DNA of 64,000 nucleotides from NCBI GenBank assembly GCA_963747595.1, contig CAVVFO010000002.1, positions 558,001 to 622,000 on the forward strand. The letters run 5' to 3'. The position numbers were made by a program, and so were the translations under genes. The notes under the pieces were generated by a model. The model made no database searches and was not told the DNA's origin. It was given only the letters and a program-made list of their open reading frames with translations. Positions 53,097 through 60,958 of this stretch are shown piece by piece (position 1 is the first letter of the stretch; every line of letters begins with the position of its first letter). Source of the DNA: Oleiagrimonas sp963747595 (GTDB lineage Bacteria > Pseudomonadota > Gammaproteobacteria > Xanthomonadales > Rhodanobacteraceae).

Positions 53097-55469
53097 CTAA
53101 TCGTGCGGATACGGCGTCATCGAATACGGCCGGTCGGCCACCTTCGTGCCCCACTCGCGATTCGGCCTGGCTTGCATGACGAAGATCAGCGTACCGCCCT
53201 TGATGATATCGCTGTGTCTCAGATAGACGCGCTTGAGCGGCTTGCCGTCGAGCATGACCTTGCCGATGTACGGATGGGCCTTGTCCAGGTGTTCGGCCTT
53301 GATGGTGAAGGTGCGCCCGTTGGGCAGATGCATCACCGCGCGCCGCACGAACGGCCGGCCGATCACGTACTGGTTGCTGGCCGGCGCCACCGGATAGAAG
53401 CCCAGCGCGGTGAAGATGTACCAGGCCGACATCTGTCCCAGATCGTCGTTGCCGGACAGGCCGGTGGGTGTCGGCTTGTACTGGCTGTCCATGATCTGGG
53501 TCAGGCGGTGCTGCGCCTGCCACGGCTCGCCCGCGTAGTCGTACAGATAGGCAATGTGGTGGCTGGGCTCGTTGCCCTGGGCGTAGTAGCCGATCAGGCC
53601 GGAGATATCCTCGACGTTGGCGAACTCCTTCGGATCGACCTTGGTGTCGAACACCGCGTCGAGCTTGGCGATCAATGTCTTGTCGCCGCCCAGCGCCTTG
53701 ATCAGGCCGCCGATGTCCTGTGGCTCGTACCAGGAATAGGTCCAGGCGTTGCCCTCGGTGTAGTCGCTGCCGTAGCCCACCGCGGCCGGGTCGAACGGCG
53801 TGCGGAATGTGCCGTTGGTCTTGCGCGCGCGCACGAACCCGGTTTTCGGATCGAACACGTTGCGCCAGTAGCCGGCGCGCTTCCTGAAGCGCTTGGCGAT
53901 ATCGCCCTTGCCCATGGCTTTGGCCATGCGGTAGATGGTCCAGTCATCGAAGGCGTATTCCAGCGTCTTGGATGCCGCTTCGGGCACCTTGTCGATGGGC
54001 ACGTAGCCCAGCTTCATGTACCAGCCCAGGCCGCCATAGGGTTTGTAGGTGGCGCTGGCCACCATGGCCTTCAGCGCCGCATCGGCATCAAAGCCGCGAA
54101 AACCCGCCATGTACGCATTGGCGATCACCGGCACCGCGTGGTACCCGATCATGCACCACGTCTCCAGGCCCTGGTACGCCCACACCGGCAGGATGCCGAA
54201 TGGACTGGACTGCTGCGCAGCCACCAGCGAGCTGACGAAATCATTGACGCGCTTGCGCGGCTGGATCAGCGTCATCAGCGGCTGCTGCGCGCGAAACACA
54301 TCCCACAGCGACCAGCTGGAATAGAAATCGAACCCCCTGGCCGTGTGCACGCCGTGGTCCGGCCCACGGTAGCGATGATCCACGTCCATCGACAGGTTGG
54401 GCGCGATCATGGCGTGGTACATCGCCGTGTAGAAACTCTTTTGCAGCGGCGCCGGCGCATCGATGTCGATGGACGCCAGGGCATGCGTCCAGGCCTCGCG
54501 CGCCGCCTTGCGCTGCGCATCGAAGTCCCAGCCCTTGCCGTCGGCATCCAGATTGGCGATGGCGTTGGCCTCGCTGACCGGCGAGATGGCCACCTTCACC
54601 AGCAGCGGCGAAGTCAGCTTGCCGAAGTCGAACACGCCTTCCAGCTGTTTGCCCGCCACCGCGGCAGTGTCGGCCGGGCTGTCACCCGGGCCCTTGAACC
54701 CCTTGTAGGGAATGTTCTTCTCGCGGTTCATCAGCTCGTGCGACTGCATCGGCTGCGAAAACCGCATGGCGAAGTACAGCTGCCGCCCCGGCGCCCAGCC
54801 GCGCGTCTCGCGGTAGCCGGTGATCGTGCCGTCCTTGCGCACGCGCAGACGGGTCCACAGCACCTTGCCCTTGTAGTCGTAGATGCTGGGGCGCAGGTCC
54901 AGCAGCACGTGCGCGTTTGTGCCCTTTGGAAAGGTATATCGGTGCCAGCCCACACGGCGATTGGCGGTCAGTTCGGCGCGGATACCGTAATCGGACAGCG
55001 TCACCGCGTAGTAGCCGGCCTGCGCCACCTCGCTGGAATGGCTGAAGCGCGAGCGATAGCCGCTGTCCGGATCCGCACGCGAGCCCGGGTCGAGCTTCAC
55101 CTTGCCGGCGATCGGCATGACCAGCACGTCGCCCAGATCGGAATGTCCGCTGCCGGAGAAATGCGTGTGCGAGAACCCCATGATGCTGGAATCCTCGTAG
55201 CGGTAGCCCGCCGCCCACTTGTAGGCGTGATGGAAATCCGGCATCGCGGTGTCCGGACTGAGCTGGATCATGCCGAAGGGCACCGTGGCGCCGGGAAAGG
55301 TATGCCCGTCGCCTCCGGTGCCGATCATCGGATCGATCTTGCTCCAGTGCGAATGCCCGCTGGCCGAGGCCTCAGGAATGGACATGCAGAACACTCCGCT
55401 GACGATCAACGCGAAGGAACAGGTCAGACGCAGCAGCAGCGACGGCAGACGGCGACGAACAGGCGGCAT
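53097..55469 (-). CDS. Secreted glycoside hydrolase family 92 (alpha-mannosidase type)
   Basis: Predicted exo-acting alpha-mannosidase. The protein has about 790 residues with a signal peptide (cleavage near ASA-SG, about residue 37 from ATG 55469). It has GH92 N-terminal beta-sandwich motifs (IDPMIGTGGDGHTFPGATVPFGM, GFSHTHFSGSGHSD), then the (alpha/alpha)6 domain with FYSSWSLWDVFRAQQPL, TEGNAWTYSWYEPQD and the catalytic-base region GNDDLGQMSAWYIF with two Asp. GH92 enzymes are calcium-dependent; specificity (1,2, 1,3, 1,4 or 1,6) cannot be read by eye. No TonB receptor, sugar transporter or other glycosidase is adjacent. Confidence 0.9.
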   Translation of the reverse strand: MPPVRRRLPSLLLRLTCSFALIVSGVFCMSIPEASASGHSHWSKIDPMIGTGGDGHTFPGATVPFGMIQLSPDTAMPDFHHAYKWAAGYRYEDSSIMGFSHTHFSGSGHSDLGDVLVMPIAGKVKLDPGSRADPDSGYRSRFSHSSEVAQAGYYAVTLSDYGIRAELTANRRVGWHRYTFPKGTNAHVLLDLRPSIYDYKGKVLWTRLRVRKDGTITGYRETRGWAPGRQLYFAMRFSQPMQSHELMNREKNIPYKGFKGPGDSPADTAAVAGKQLEGVFDFGKLTSPLLVKVAISPVSEANAIANLDADGKGWDFDAQRKAAREAWTHALASIDIDAPAPLQKSFYTAMYHAMIAPNLSMDVDHRYRGPDHGVHTARGFDFYSSWSLWDVFRAQQPLMTLIQPRKRVNDFVSSLVAAQQSSPFGILPVWAYQGLETWCMIGYHAVPVIANAYMAGFRGFDADAALKAMVASATYKPYGGLGWYMKLGYVPIDKVPEAASKTLEYAFDDWTIYRMAKAMGKGDIAKRFRKRAGYWRNVFDPKTGFVRARKTNGTFRTPFDPAAVGYGSDYTEGNAWTYSWYEPQDIGGLIKALGGDKTLIAKLDAVFDTKVDPKEFANVEDISGLIGYYAQGNEPSHHIAYLYDYAGEPWQAQHRLTQIMDSQYKPTPTGLSGNDDLGQMSAWYIFTALGFYPVAPASNQYVIGRPFVRRAVMHLPNGRTFTIKAEHLDKAHPYIGKVMLDGKPLKRVYLRHSDIIKGGTLIFVMQARPNREWGTKVADRPYSMTPYPHD

Positions 55470-55684
55470 GGCATTTTTCCCCACGTTGATGCGAACAAGG
55501 GTTGCGGTTCACCGAACACGCAGCGACAACAGCGACGGCAGATGCGAATCCGCTCCACGACATAGTCACACCGTCCGGCTGCACACACACAGGCAGAACA
55601 TACAGCACTGGCGCGGTCGCGACAGCCGCGGGCGCATATCGCCGTGGGCAACAGCCAAATCTGTGCCGCTACGCGACAGCGGGA

Positions 55685-55966
55685 TCAGTGCGTCGCCGCA
55701 GCTGCCAACTGCTTGCGAAAGGGTGCAATCTCTTCGTTGGAGACCTTCGCTGCCTGCATCCGGGAGACGGCCTCACGCAATTGCGGCATGCCTTCCGGGC
55801 GACCCATGCGCATCAGGATCCGCGCCTTCATCGCATTCAGGAGCGCCCCCCGGCCGCTACCGAAATCGGCGATGCGCAGTTGCAGATGTTTGTCGTGCAC
55901 CTCGACCAGCACGTTGGTCGCCGGCATCACGGCATGCACGACTTGCACTTCGATGATGCGCACCAC
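55685..55966 (-). CDS. Small hypothetical protein, possible remnant
   Basis: A 93-residue frame in an otherwise gene-free stretch (55470-56052). The start is GTG with no good ribosome site; an internal ATG (MPATNVLVEVHDK) is possible. The C-terminal half (KARILMRMGRPEGMPQLREAVSRMQAAKVSNEEIAPFRKQLA) looks like the helical end of a longer TPR-type protein, so it may be a decayed fragment. I do not recognise the family. The rest of this stretch, including the GH92 leader, shows nothing I can name. Confidence 0.4.
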   Translation of the reverse strand: MVRIIEVQVVHAVMPATNVLVEVHDKHLQLRIADFGSGRGALLNAMKARILMRMGRPEGMPQLREAVSRMQAAKVSNEEIAPFRKQLAAAATH

Positions 55967-56052
55967 GTCTTCAGATGGAATGGCCGCAGGTATCTATAGC
56001 CCTCGGCCTCGCGATGGCAAGGCGGTCTGCCTGAAGCGTGTCCACCCTGACA

Positions 56053-56835
56053 TCAAAACTGGATGGCTTTCTTCGGACGCTCCGTACCCGGCGTGTGTTT
56101 CTGCTTCGGCCTTGGCCACGGACAGAGCATGGGCACGCGTTTCTGGTAATCGCGGTAGCTGTCGCCATGCGCGGCAACCAGGTCACGCTCTTCCAGGAAT
56201 TTCACTGCAATCAGGATGTAGCCTGTGGTCGCGGCAGCAAACAGCAGGTGGCCCGCACTCATGTATGGCGTGGCCCAGAATGCGATGATGAAGCCCAGCA
56301 TCAGTGGATGCCGCACCAGCCGGTAGTAGAGGTTCTCCGTGAAATCAGGCGGCGTGTATGGCCGCTTGCGCGCCGCCAGCCAGACCTGACGCAGACCGAA
56401 CAGGTCGAAATGGCTGATCGCGAACGTCCCGGTCAGCACGATCAGCCAGCCCACGGCGAAAACCGCGTAGAGCAACCAGACCCCCCACGCCCTGTGCACA
56501 TGCCAGACCGTGCCCGGCAAGGGCTGCCACTGCCAGAACAGCAGGATCAGCACCAGGCTGGACAACAGGACATAGCTGCTGCGCTCCAGCGGCTGCGGCA
56601 ACCAACGCGTCAGCCAGTGCTTGAATCCGCGCCGCGCCATGCCGCTGTGCTGAACGGCAAACAGGCCAAGCAGAGCGATGTCGATGACCAATGCCTCGGC
56701 CAGTCCGCTGGCATGGCCACGATCCACTGTCAGCGGCACGCCGAAATCGCCCACGAAAGCAATGGCATACAGGAACGTCAGGAAGAAGATTCCGTAACAG
56801 GTCAGCCCGTACAGGAAGAACAGTGAACGCTTCAT
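56053..56835 (-). CDS. mddA: Predicted methanethiol S-methyltransferase (MddA-like, NnrU/ICMT fold)
   Basis: A 260-residue inner-membrane protein from ATG 56835 (GGAGA six bases upstream) with five or six hydrophobic segments. Its opening (SLFFLYGLTCYGIFFLTFLYAIAFVGDFGVP) and length match what I recall of MddA, which makes dimethylsulfide from methanethiol. The C-terminal LYYRLVRHPLMLGFIIAFW followed by FLEERDLVAAHGDSYRDYQKRVPML is the SAM-binding core shared with isoprenylcysteine methyltransferases. It could instead be another member of that fold. It is divergent from an araC-type regulator. Confidence 0.72.
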   Translation of the reverse strand: MKRSLFFLYGLTCYGIFFLTFLYAIAFVGDFGVPLTVDRGHASGLAEALVIDIALLGLFAVQHSGMARRGFKHWLTRWLPQPLERSSYVLLSSLVLILLFWQWQPLPGTVWHVHRAWGVWLLYAVFAVGWLIVLTGTFAISHFDLFGLRQVWLAARKRPYTPPDFTENLYYRLVRHPLMLGFIIAFWATPYMSAGHLLFAAATTGYILIAVKFLEERDLVAAHGDSYRDYQKRVPMLCPWPRPKQKHTPGTERPKKAIQF

Positions 56836-56903
56836 GGCATGTCTCCGGTTCGCACACGATACCGACTGCCATCTTGCCGCAACTGTCAGCCGTGGCAATG
56901 ACT

Positions 56904-56909
56904 TATACT
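56904..56909 (+). promoter_or_regulatory. -10-like box upstream of the AraC regulator
   Basis: TATACT lies 44 nt before the regulator ATG, with no good -35 box at 16-18 bp, as is common for activator-dependent promoters. It lies in the 117-nt divergent gap with the MddA-like gene, where regulator binding could control both. Confidence 0.4.
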
Positions 56910-56952
56910 CCCTGCTGCATGCTCGAAACGCCCGCAACAGGCGGGAGCGGCC

Positions 56953-58071
56953 ATGAGCAACGATGTTCTTTCCGATGTCCTGAACCTGGTGCGGCTGAGC
57001 GGAGCCCTGATCTTCCGCATCGACATGTGTGGGGCATGGTGTATCGCGGCCAATCCCACGGTCGAGACCTTTGCTCCGCTGCTGCCTGAGCAGGCCGACC
57101 ACCTGATCGCGTTTCATGTCGTTCTCGCGGGAGATTGCTGGTTGTGCGGACCCGATGGCGACTGGTTCATGGCCCCGCCCGGCGATGCCGTGGTGCTGCC
57201 GCACGGTGATGCGCACGTGCTGGGAAACCAGGCGCGCCAGGATGCAATTCCATTGCAGCAGCTTCTGGATCGACACCAACCGGCCAATCTCAGGCACCTG
57301 CAGGTCGGGACCGGCGACCATCCACACATCAGCCTGCTGTGCGGATTCCTCAGTTGCGACCGGCGCGCCTTCGAGTCGTTGTTCGCCTCCCTGCCCGGTC
57401 TGTTCCGGGTACCACTGGGCACCCAGGCCGTTGCATGGGTGGACGACGTCCTGGGCCAGGTCATGGACGATATGCCTGGCGCGCTGATCATCCGCACGCG
57501 GCTGACCGAAGTGCTGTTCATGCAAGCCCTGCGCACGTACGTCGACATGCTGCCGGACGATGCCTGCGGCTGGCTGGCAGCGGTGCGCGATCCGGTCGTG
57601 GGTCGCGCACTGCACCTCTTGCACAGTCAACCGTGTCGCGCCTGGTCCGTGCAGACGCTGGCCACGCAGGCGGCGAGCTCACGTTCCCGTCTGGCCTCGC
57701 GATTCCGCGAAGTGCTGGGCCAGACGCCCATGCACTATCTGGCCCAGCTGCGCATGCAGATGGCCGCCCGCCGGTTGCATCAGGGCACGCGTACGATGGC
57801 GGCCGTGGCGGACGAGGTCGGCTATGATTCTGCAGCGGCCTTTCAACGCGCCTTCAAGCGCCATTTCGGTATCGCCCCCGGTTTCTGGCGGCAGAAAACC
57901 AGACCATGCGACCCCGGTTCCACATCGGCGCATGAATGTCCGCTGCGGCCCCCGGCGTCGCCATTGCTCTCATGCCGCGATGACCGTCCCGGTCGGCACG
58001 GAACGTCACCTCCCGGTGGTTTGCCGACACCGTTGCGGCACAGCTTCCCGAGCCCGCCCACTTCCCACTGA
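56953..58071 (+). CDS. AraC-family transcriptional regulator with N-terminal cupin
   Basis: A 372-residue regulator. The N-terminal 200 residues look like the Cupin_6/AraC_binding_2 type (FHVVLAGDCWLCGPDG, PPGDAVVLPHGDAHVLG). The C-terminal double helix-turn-helix (about 215-315) contains ATQAASSRSRLASRFREVLGQTP and VADEVGYDSAAAFQRAFKRHFGIAPG. About 55 extra Pro/Arg/His-rich residues follow the DNA-binding domain. GGGAG precedes ATG 56953. Position suggests it controls the divergent methyltransferase; ligand unknown. Confidence 0.88.
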   Translation: MSNDVLSDVLNLVRLSGALIFRIDMCGAWCIAANPTVETFAPLLPEQADHLIAFHVVLAGDCWLCGPDGDWFMAPPGDAVVLPHGDAHVLGNQARQDAIPLQQLLDRHQPANLRHLQVGTGDHPHISLLCGFLSCDRRAFESLFASLPGLFRVPLGTQAVAWVDDVLGQVMDDMPGALIIRTRLTEVLFMQALRTYVDMLPDDACGWLAAVRDPVVGRALHLLHSQPCRAWSVQTLATQAASSRSRLASRFREVLGQTPMHYLAQLRMQMAARRLHQGTRTMAAVADEVGYDSAAAFQRAFKRHFGIAPGFWRQKTRPCDPGSTSAHECPLRPPASPLLSCRDDRPGRHGTSPPGGLPTPLRHSFPSPPTSH

Positions 58072-58183
58072 TCGGCAACGGCAGCCATGAAGCTGTCGCC
58101 TGGATGTACGGATAGCCGGTTCGGCCATTTGAAATTGACGCAAATGCCGTCATCTTGCTTGCGGTAACGAACGGGAGACAGAC

Positions 58184-58453
58184 ATGGCAACCGGTTGGGC
58201 AAAGGAAGGCGCTGTGCAGGAACAGATCGACAGCACTGTCGATGATGGCGTTGCACTGGCGCGCAGTCGTTTGCATCGTGGCGGTGCGAGCCTGAGCCAC
58301 TGCGAGGAATGTGGCGAGCCGATCGCTCCGGCGCGGCGCAAGGCCGTTCCGGGCGTGCGCCTGTGCGTGAGCTGTCAGACCGAACAGGACGCGCACAGCA
58401 CTCGTACCACGGGGTTCAATCGCCGCGGCAGCAAGGACAGCCAGCTGCGCTGA
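58184..58453 (+). CDS. YbiI-like DksA/TraR zinc-finger protein
   Basis: An 89-residue protein close to E. coli YbiI. The start MATGWAKEGAVQEQIDSTVDD, the four-cysteine zinc finger (CEECGEPI and CVSCQ) and the C-terminal GFNRRGSKDSQLR are hallmarks. DksA/TraR proteins act in the RNA polymerase secondary channel, but YbiI lacks the long coiled coil and its role is unclear. GGGAG lies seven to eight bases upstream of the ATG. Confidence 0.92.
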   Translation: MATGWAKEGAVQEQIDSTVDDGVALARSRLHRGGASLSHCEECGEPIAPARRKAVPGVRLCVSCQTEQDAHSTRTTGFNRRGSKDSQLR

Positions 58454-58534
58454 ACCTGCGACGCGCAAGTACGCAAGTCACGCGGACAACGGACGCTCGA
58501 TTCCCACCTCTCGATTTGAACGGTATGAAAGGTC

Positions 58535-58664
58535 GGGTGGATCAACCCCACCAGGGGACTTCGCTGCGGTCGGGAGCAACGCGACGGATCCACCTGGCTT
58601 GACGCAATACAGGATGGTTCACCGCAAGCACGCGGCTCCGTCGCTGACGCTCCTCGAGCCAGCC
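58535..58664 (+). repeat. Interspersed two-hairpin element, copy B
   Basis: Occupies most of the 231-nt gap between the YbiI-like gene and the NUDIX gene. The first half (58535-58595) is closed by GGTGGATC (58536-58543) pairing with GATCCACC (58587-58594). The second half (58624-58664) is closed by GGCTC (58634-58638) pairing with GAGCC (58656-58660). It has the same orientation and near-equal length as copy A at 47642-47768, with paired changes that preserve both stems. Confidence 0.8.
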
Positions 58665-58684
58665 GACGATTAAAGGCAGTCCTG

Positions 58685-59245
58685 TCAGAACGACCGCTCC
58701 GTGAAGCGCTGCAGCCATTTGTTCGCCATGCGGCGCATGGACTCATCCAGAGTCGTATCTTCAGCCACCTCGGCCACGGATCGCCACGCCAGTGCATGGG
58801 ATTCATCGCTGACCGCGAAGCGCTCGTCGGCGCCAGCACGCACCACGTAGCGCACGTCGTAATGCCAATGCTCCGGCACCTCGCGGCGCGCCGGGATACG
58901 GTGTCGGTCGATGTCGAAAATCGCCGGCTCCACCTGCAGATCGGACAGGCCCGATTCTTCCTCCGCCTCACGCAAGGCGACGCGCGGCAGATTCGTGTCG
59001 CCATCGGCATGACCGCCCAGCTGCAGCCAGCGATCCAGTTTGCGATGGTGCGTCAGCAGCACGCGCTGGCCATCACTGCTGACCAGCCAGCACGAGCCCG
59101 TGAAATGGCCCTGCAGACGGGAACGTTCGAAGGCGCCAACGCCTTCGTCGGCAAGGCTCAGGAAGGCATCGGCACAGTCGCTTTCCGTGTGCGCGTGCGC
59201 ATAGGCACTCAGTGCCGCGCGCAGGGCATCAAGGTCGTTGGGCAT
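58685..59245 (-). CDS. NUDIX hydrolase with variant Nudix box
   Basis: A 186-residue predicted pyrophosphohydrolase from ATG 59245; the ribosome site is weak. The Nudix box is GHADGDT then RVALREAEEESGL: the REUxEExGU half is intact but the first Glu of Gx5E is replaced by Thr. The context (HHRKLDRWLQLGGHADGDTNL) is typical of a Nudix subgroup I have seen annotated only generically. Substrate unknown. It is divergent from the first permease. Confidence 0.87.
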   Translation of the reverse strand: MPNDLDALRAALSAYAHAHTESDCADAFLSLADEGVGAFERSRLQGHFTGSCWLVSSDGQRVLLTHHRKLDRWLQLGGHADGDTNLPRVALREAEEESGLSDLQVEPAIFDIDRHRIPARREVPEHWHYDVRYVVRAGADERFAVSDESHALAWRSVAEVAEDTTLDESMRRMANKWLQRFTERSF

Positions 59246-59460
59246 GTTTTCAAACCAGACACAAACGGGCAGCCTGCCTGTTTCGATCGCGACCGGCAAG
59301 ATCACGGATGCATGACTTTTGTCCTTGTACGGGTGTCGTGACTTTGGCATGGTACGTCGGCTATGTCGCATCGTTGCGGCAAATTGCACACAACAAAAAT
59401 AAAGCGGGCGCGGCCTTGCCTTGCGCCACCATGACCATCCTCGGGGGGAGATACCAGTCC

Positions 59461-60909
59461 ATGAAGAACCTGTTCATCACCAAGCCGGTGCATGCCGAAC
59501 CGCACGTGGTCGCCGGGGAGGAGGTCGAACTGGCTCGCAGCCTCGACTGGCGGCACCTGATCATGCTGGGCATCGGTGCCGTGATCGGCGCGGGCATCTT
59601 CGTGATCACCGGCACCGCTGCGGCTGAACACGCCGGGCCCGCCATCATCCTCAGCTTCGTGTTCGCAGGCATCGCCTGCGGCTTCGCGGCGCTGTGCTAT
59701 GCCGAATTTTCGGCAATGATTCCGGTGTCGGGCAGCGCCTACAGCTACACCTACTCCACACTGGGCGAAGCCGTGGCGTGGTTTGTCGGCTGGAGTCTGG
59801 TGCTGGAATACCTGTTCGCGGCCTCGACGGTGGCGGTCGGCTGGTCCGGCTACACCTTGAGTTTCCTGGACCAGTTCGGCCTGCACCTGCCTGCAGTGCT
59901 GCGTCAGGCGCCATTCACCTTCCGCCACGACCAGCTGGTGGGGACCGGCGCGTGGTTCAACCTGCCGGCGGTACTGATCATCGGCGCCATTGCCACATTG
60001 TGCTATCGCGGCATCAAGGAATCGGCCACCGTCAACGCCGTCATCGTGACGGCGAAGGTGCTGGTGGTGCTGCTGGTGGTGATCTTCGGCGCACACTACG
60101 TCGCGCCGGCCAACTGGCATCCGTTCATTCCGCCCAACCAGGGACCGGGCATCTACGGCTGGTCGGGTGTGTTCCGTGGCGCGTCGATCGTGTTCTTTGC
60201 CTACATCGGCTTCGATGCGGTGTCCACCGCCGCGCAGGAAGTGAAGAATCCGCAGCGCGACATGCCCATCGGCATCCTCGGCTCGCTGGCCATCTGCACG
60301 GTGCTGTACATTCTCATGGCCGGAGTGCTCACCGGCATGCTGCCGTTCGCAAAACTCGACACCGCGGAGCCGGTGGCCACGGCCCTGGCCGCATATCCGG
60401 CCCTGACCTGGCTGAAGACACTGGCCGAACTGGCTGCCATCGCCGGCCTGAGCACGGTGATCCTGGTGATGCTGATGGGGCAGCCGCGCATCTTCTACGC
60501 CATGTCCCAGGACGGCCTGATGCCGAAGATGCTGGGCCGGGTGCATCCCACATTCAGGACGCCGCATCGCGCCACCGTCATCGTGGCCCTGATCGCCGCC
60601 GTGATGGCCGCGTTCCTGCCCATCAGCCTGCTCGGTGATGTTGTCTCCATGGGCACCCTGGTGGCCTTCGCCACCGTATCGGCCGGTGTATTGATCCTGC
60701 GCTACACGCAGCCGAATCTGAAACGTTCGTTTCGCGTGCCGCTGGCGATCGCGGTGTGCCCGTTGGGGGTGCTTTGCTGCCTGGCGCTGATCTACATCAT
60801 GCCGCTACGCAACTGGTTGATCTTGCTTGGCTGGACCGTGATCGGCTTTGTGGTCTACTTCAGCTACGGCTACAGACACAGCAAGCTGCGCAACGGGCCG
60901 CCGGCCTGA
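59461..60909 (+). CDS. APC-family amino-acid permease 1
   Basis: A 482-residue inner-membrane transporter with about 12 helices, resembling the cationic/branched amino-acid (YfnA, CAT-like) group. The substrate motif is in helix 1 (GIGAVIGAGIFVITGTAAAEHAGPA), and VFFAYIGFDAVSTAAQEVKNPQRDMPIGI is the helix 6 region. The start has GGGGGGAG upstream. A 215-nt divergent gap precedes it; an AT-rich TTGCGG-N17-AAATAA pair there is a weak promoter candidate. A paralogue follows 49 nt downstream. Substrate not determined. Confidence 0.92.
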   Translation: MKNLFITKPVHAEPHVVAGEEVELARSLDWRHLIMLGIGAVIGAGIFVITGTAAAEHAGPAIILSFVFAGIACGFAALCYAEFSAMIPVSGSAYSYTYSTLGEAVAWFVGWSLVLEYLFAASTVAVGWSGYTLSFLDQFGLHLPAVLRQAPFTFRHDQLVGTGAWFNLPAVLIIGAIATLCYRGIKESATVNAVIVTAKVLVVLLVVIFGAHYVAPANWHPFIPPNQGPGIYGWSGVFRGASIVFFAYIGFDAVSTAAQEVKNPQRDMPIGILGSLAICTVLYILMAGVLTGMLPFAKLDTAEPVATALAAYPALTWLKTLAELAAIAGLSTVILVMLMGQPRIFYAMSQDGLMPKMLGRVHPTFRTPHRATVIVALIAAVMAAFLPISLLGDVVSMGTLVAFATVSAGVLILRYTQPNLKRSFRVPLAIAVCPLGVLCCLALIYIMPLRNWLILLGWTVIGFVVYFSYGYRHSKLRNGPPA

Positions 60910-60958
60910 TGGCGACAAACGCTCGACAACGCCTCAACGTCCGCACCCGGTAAAGCCC

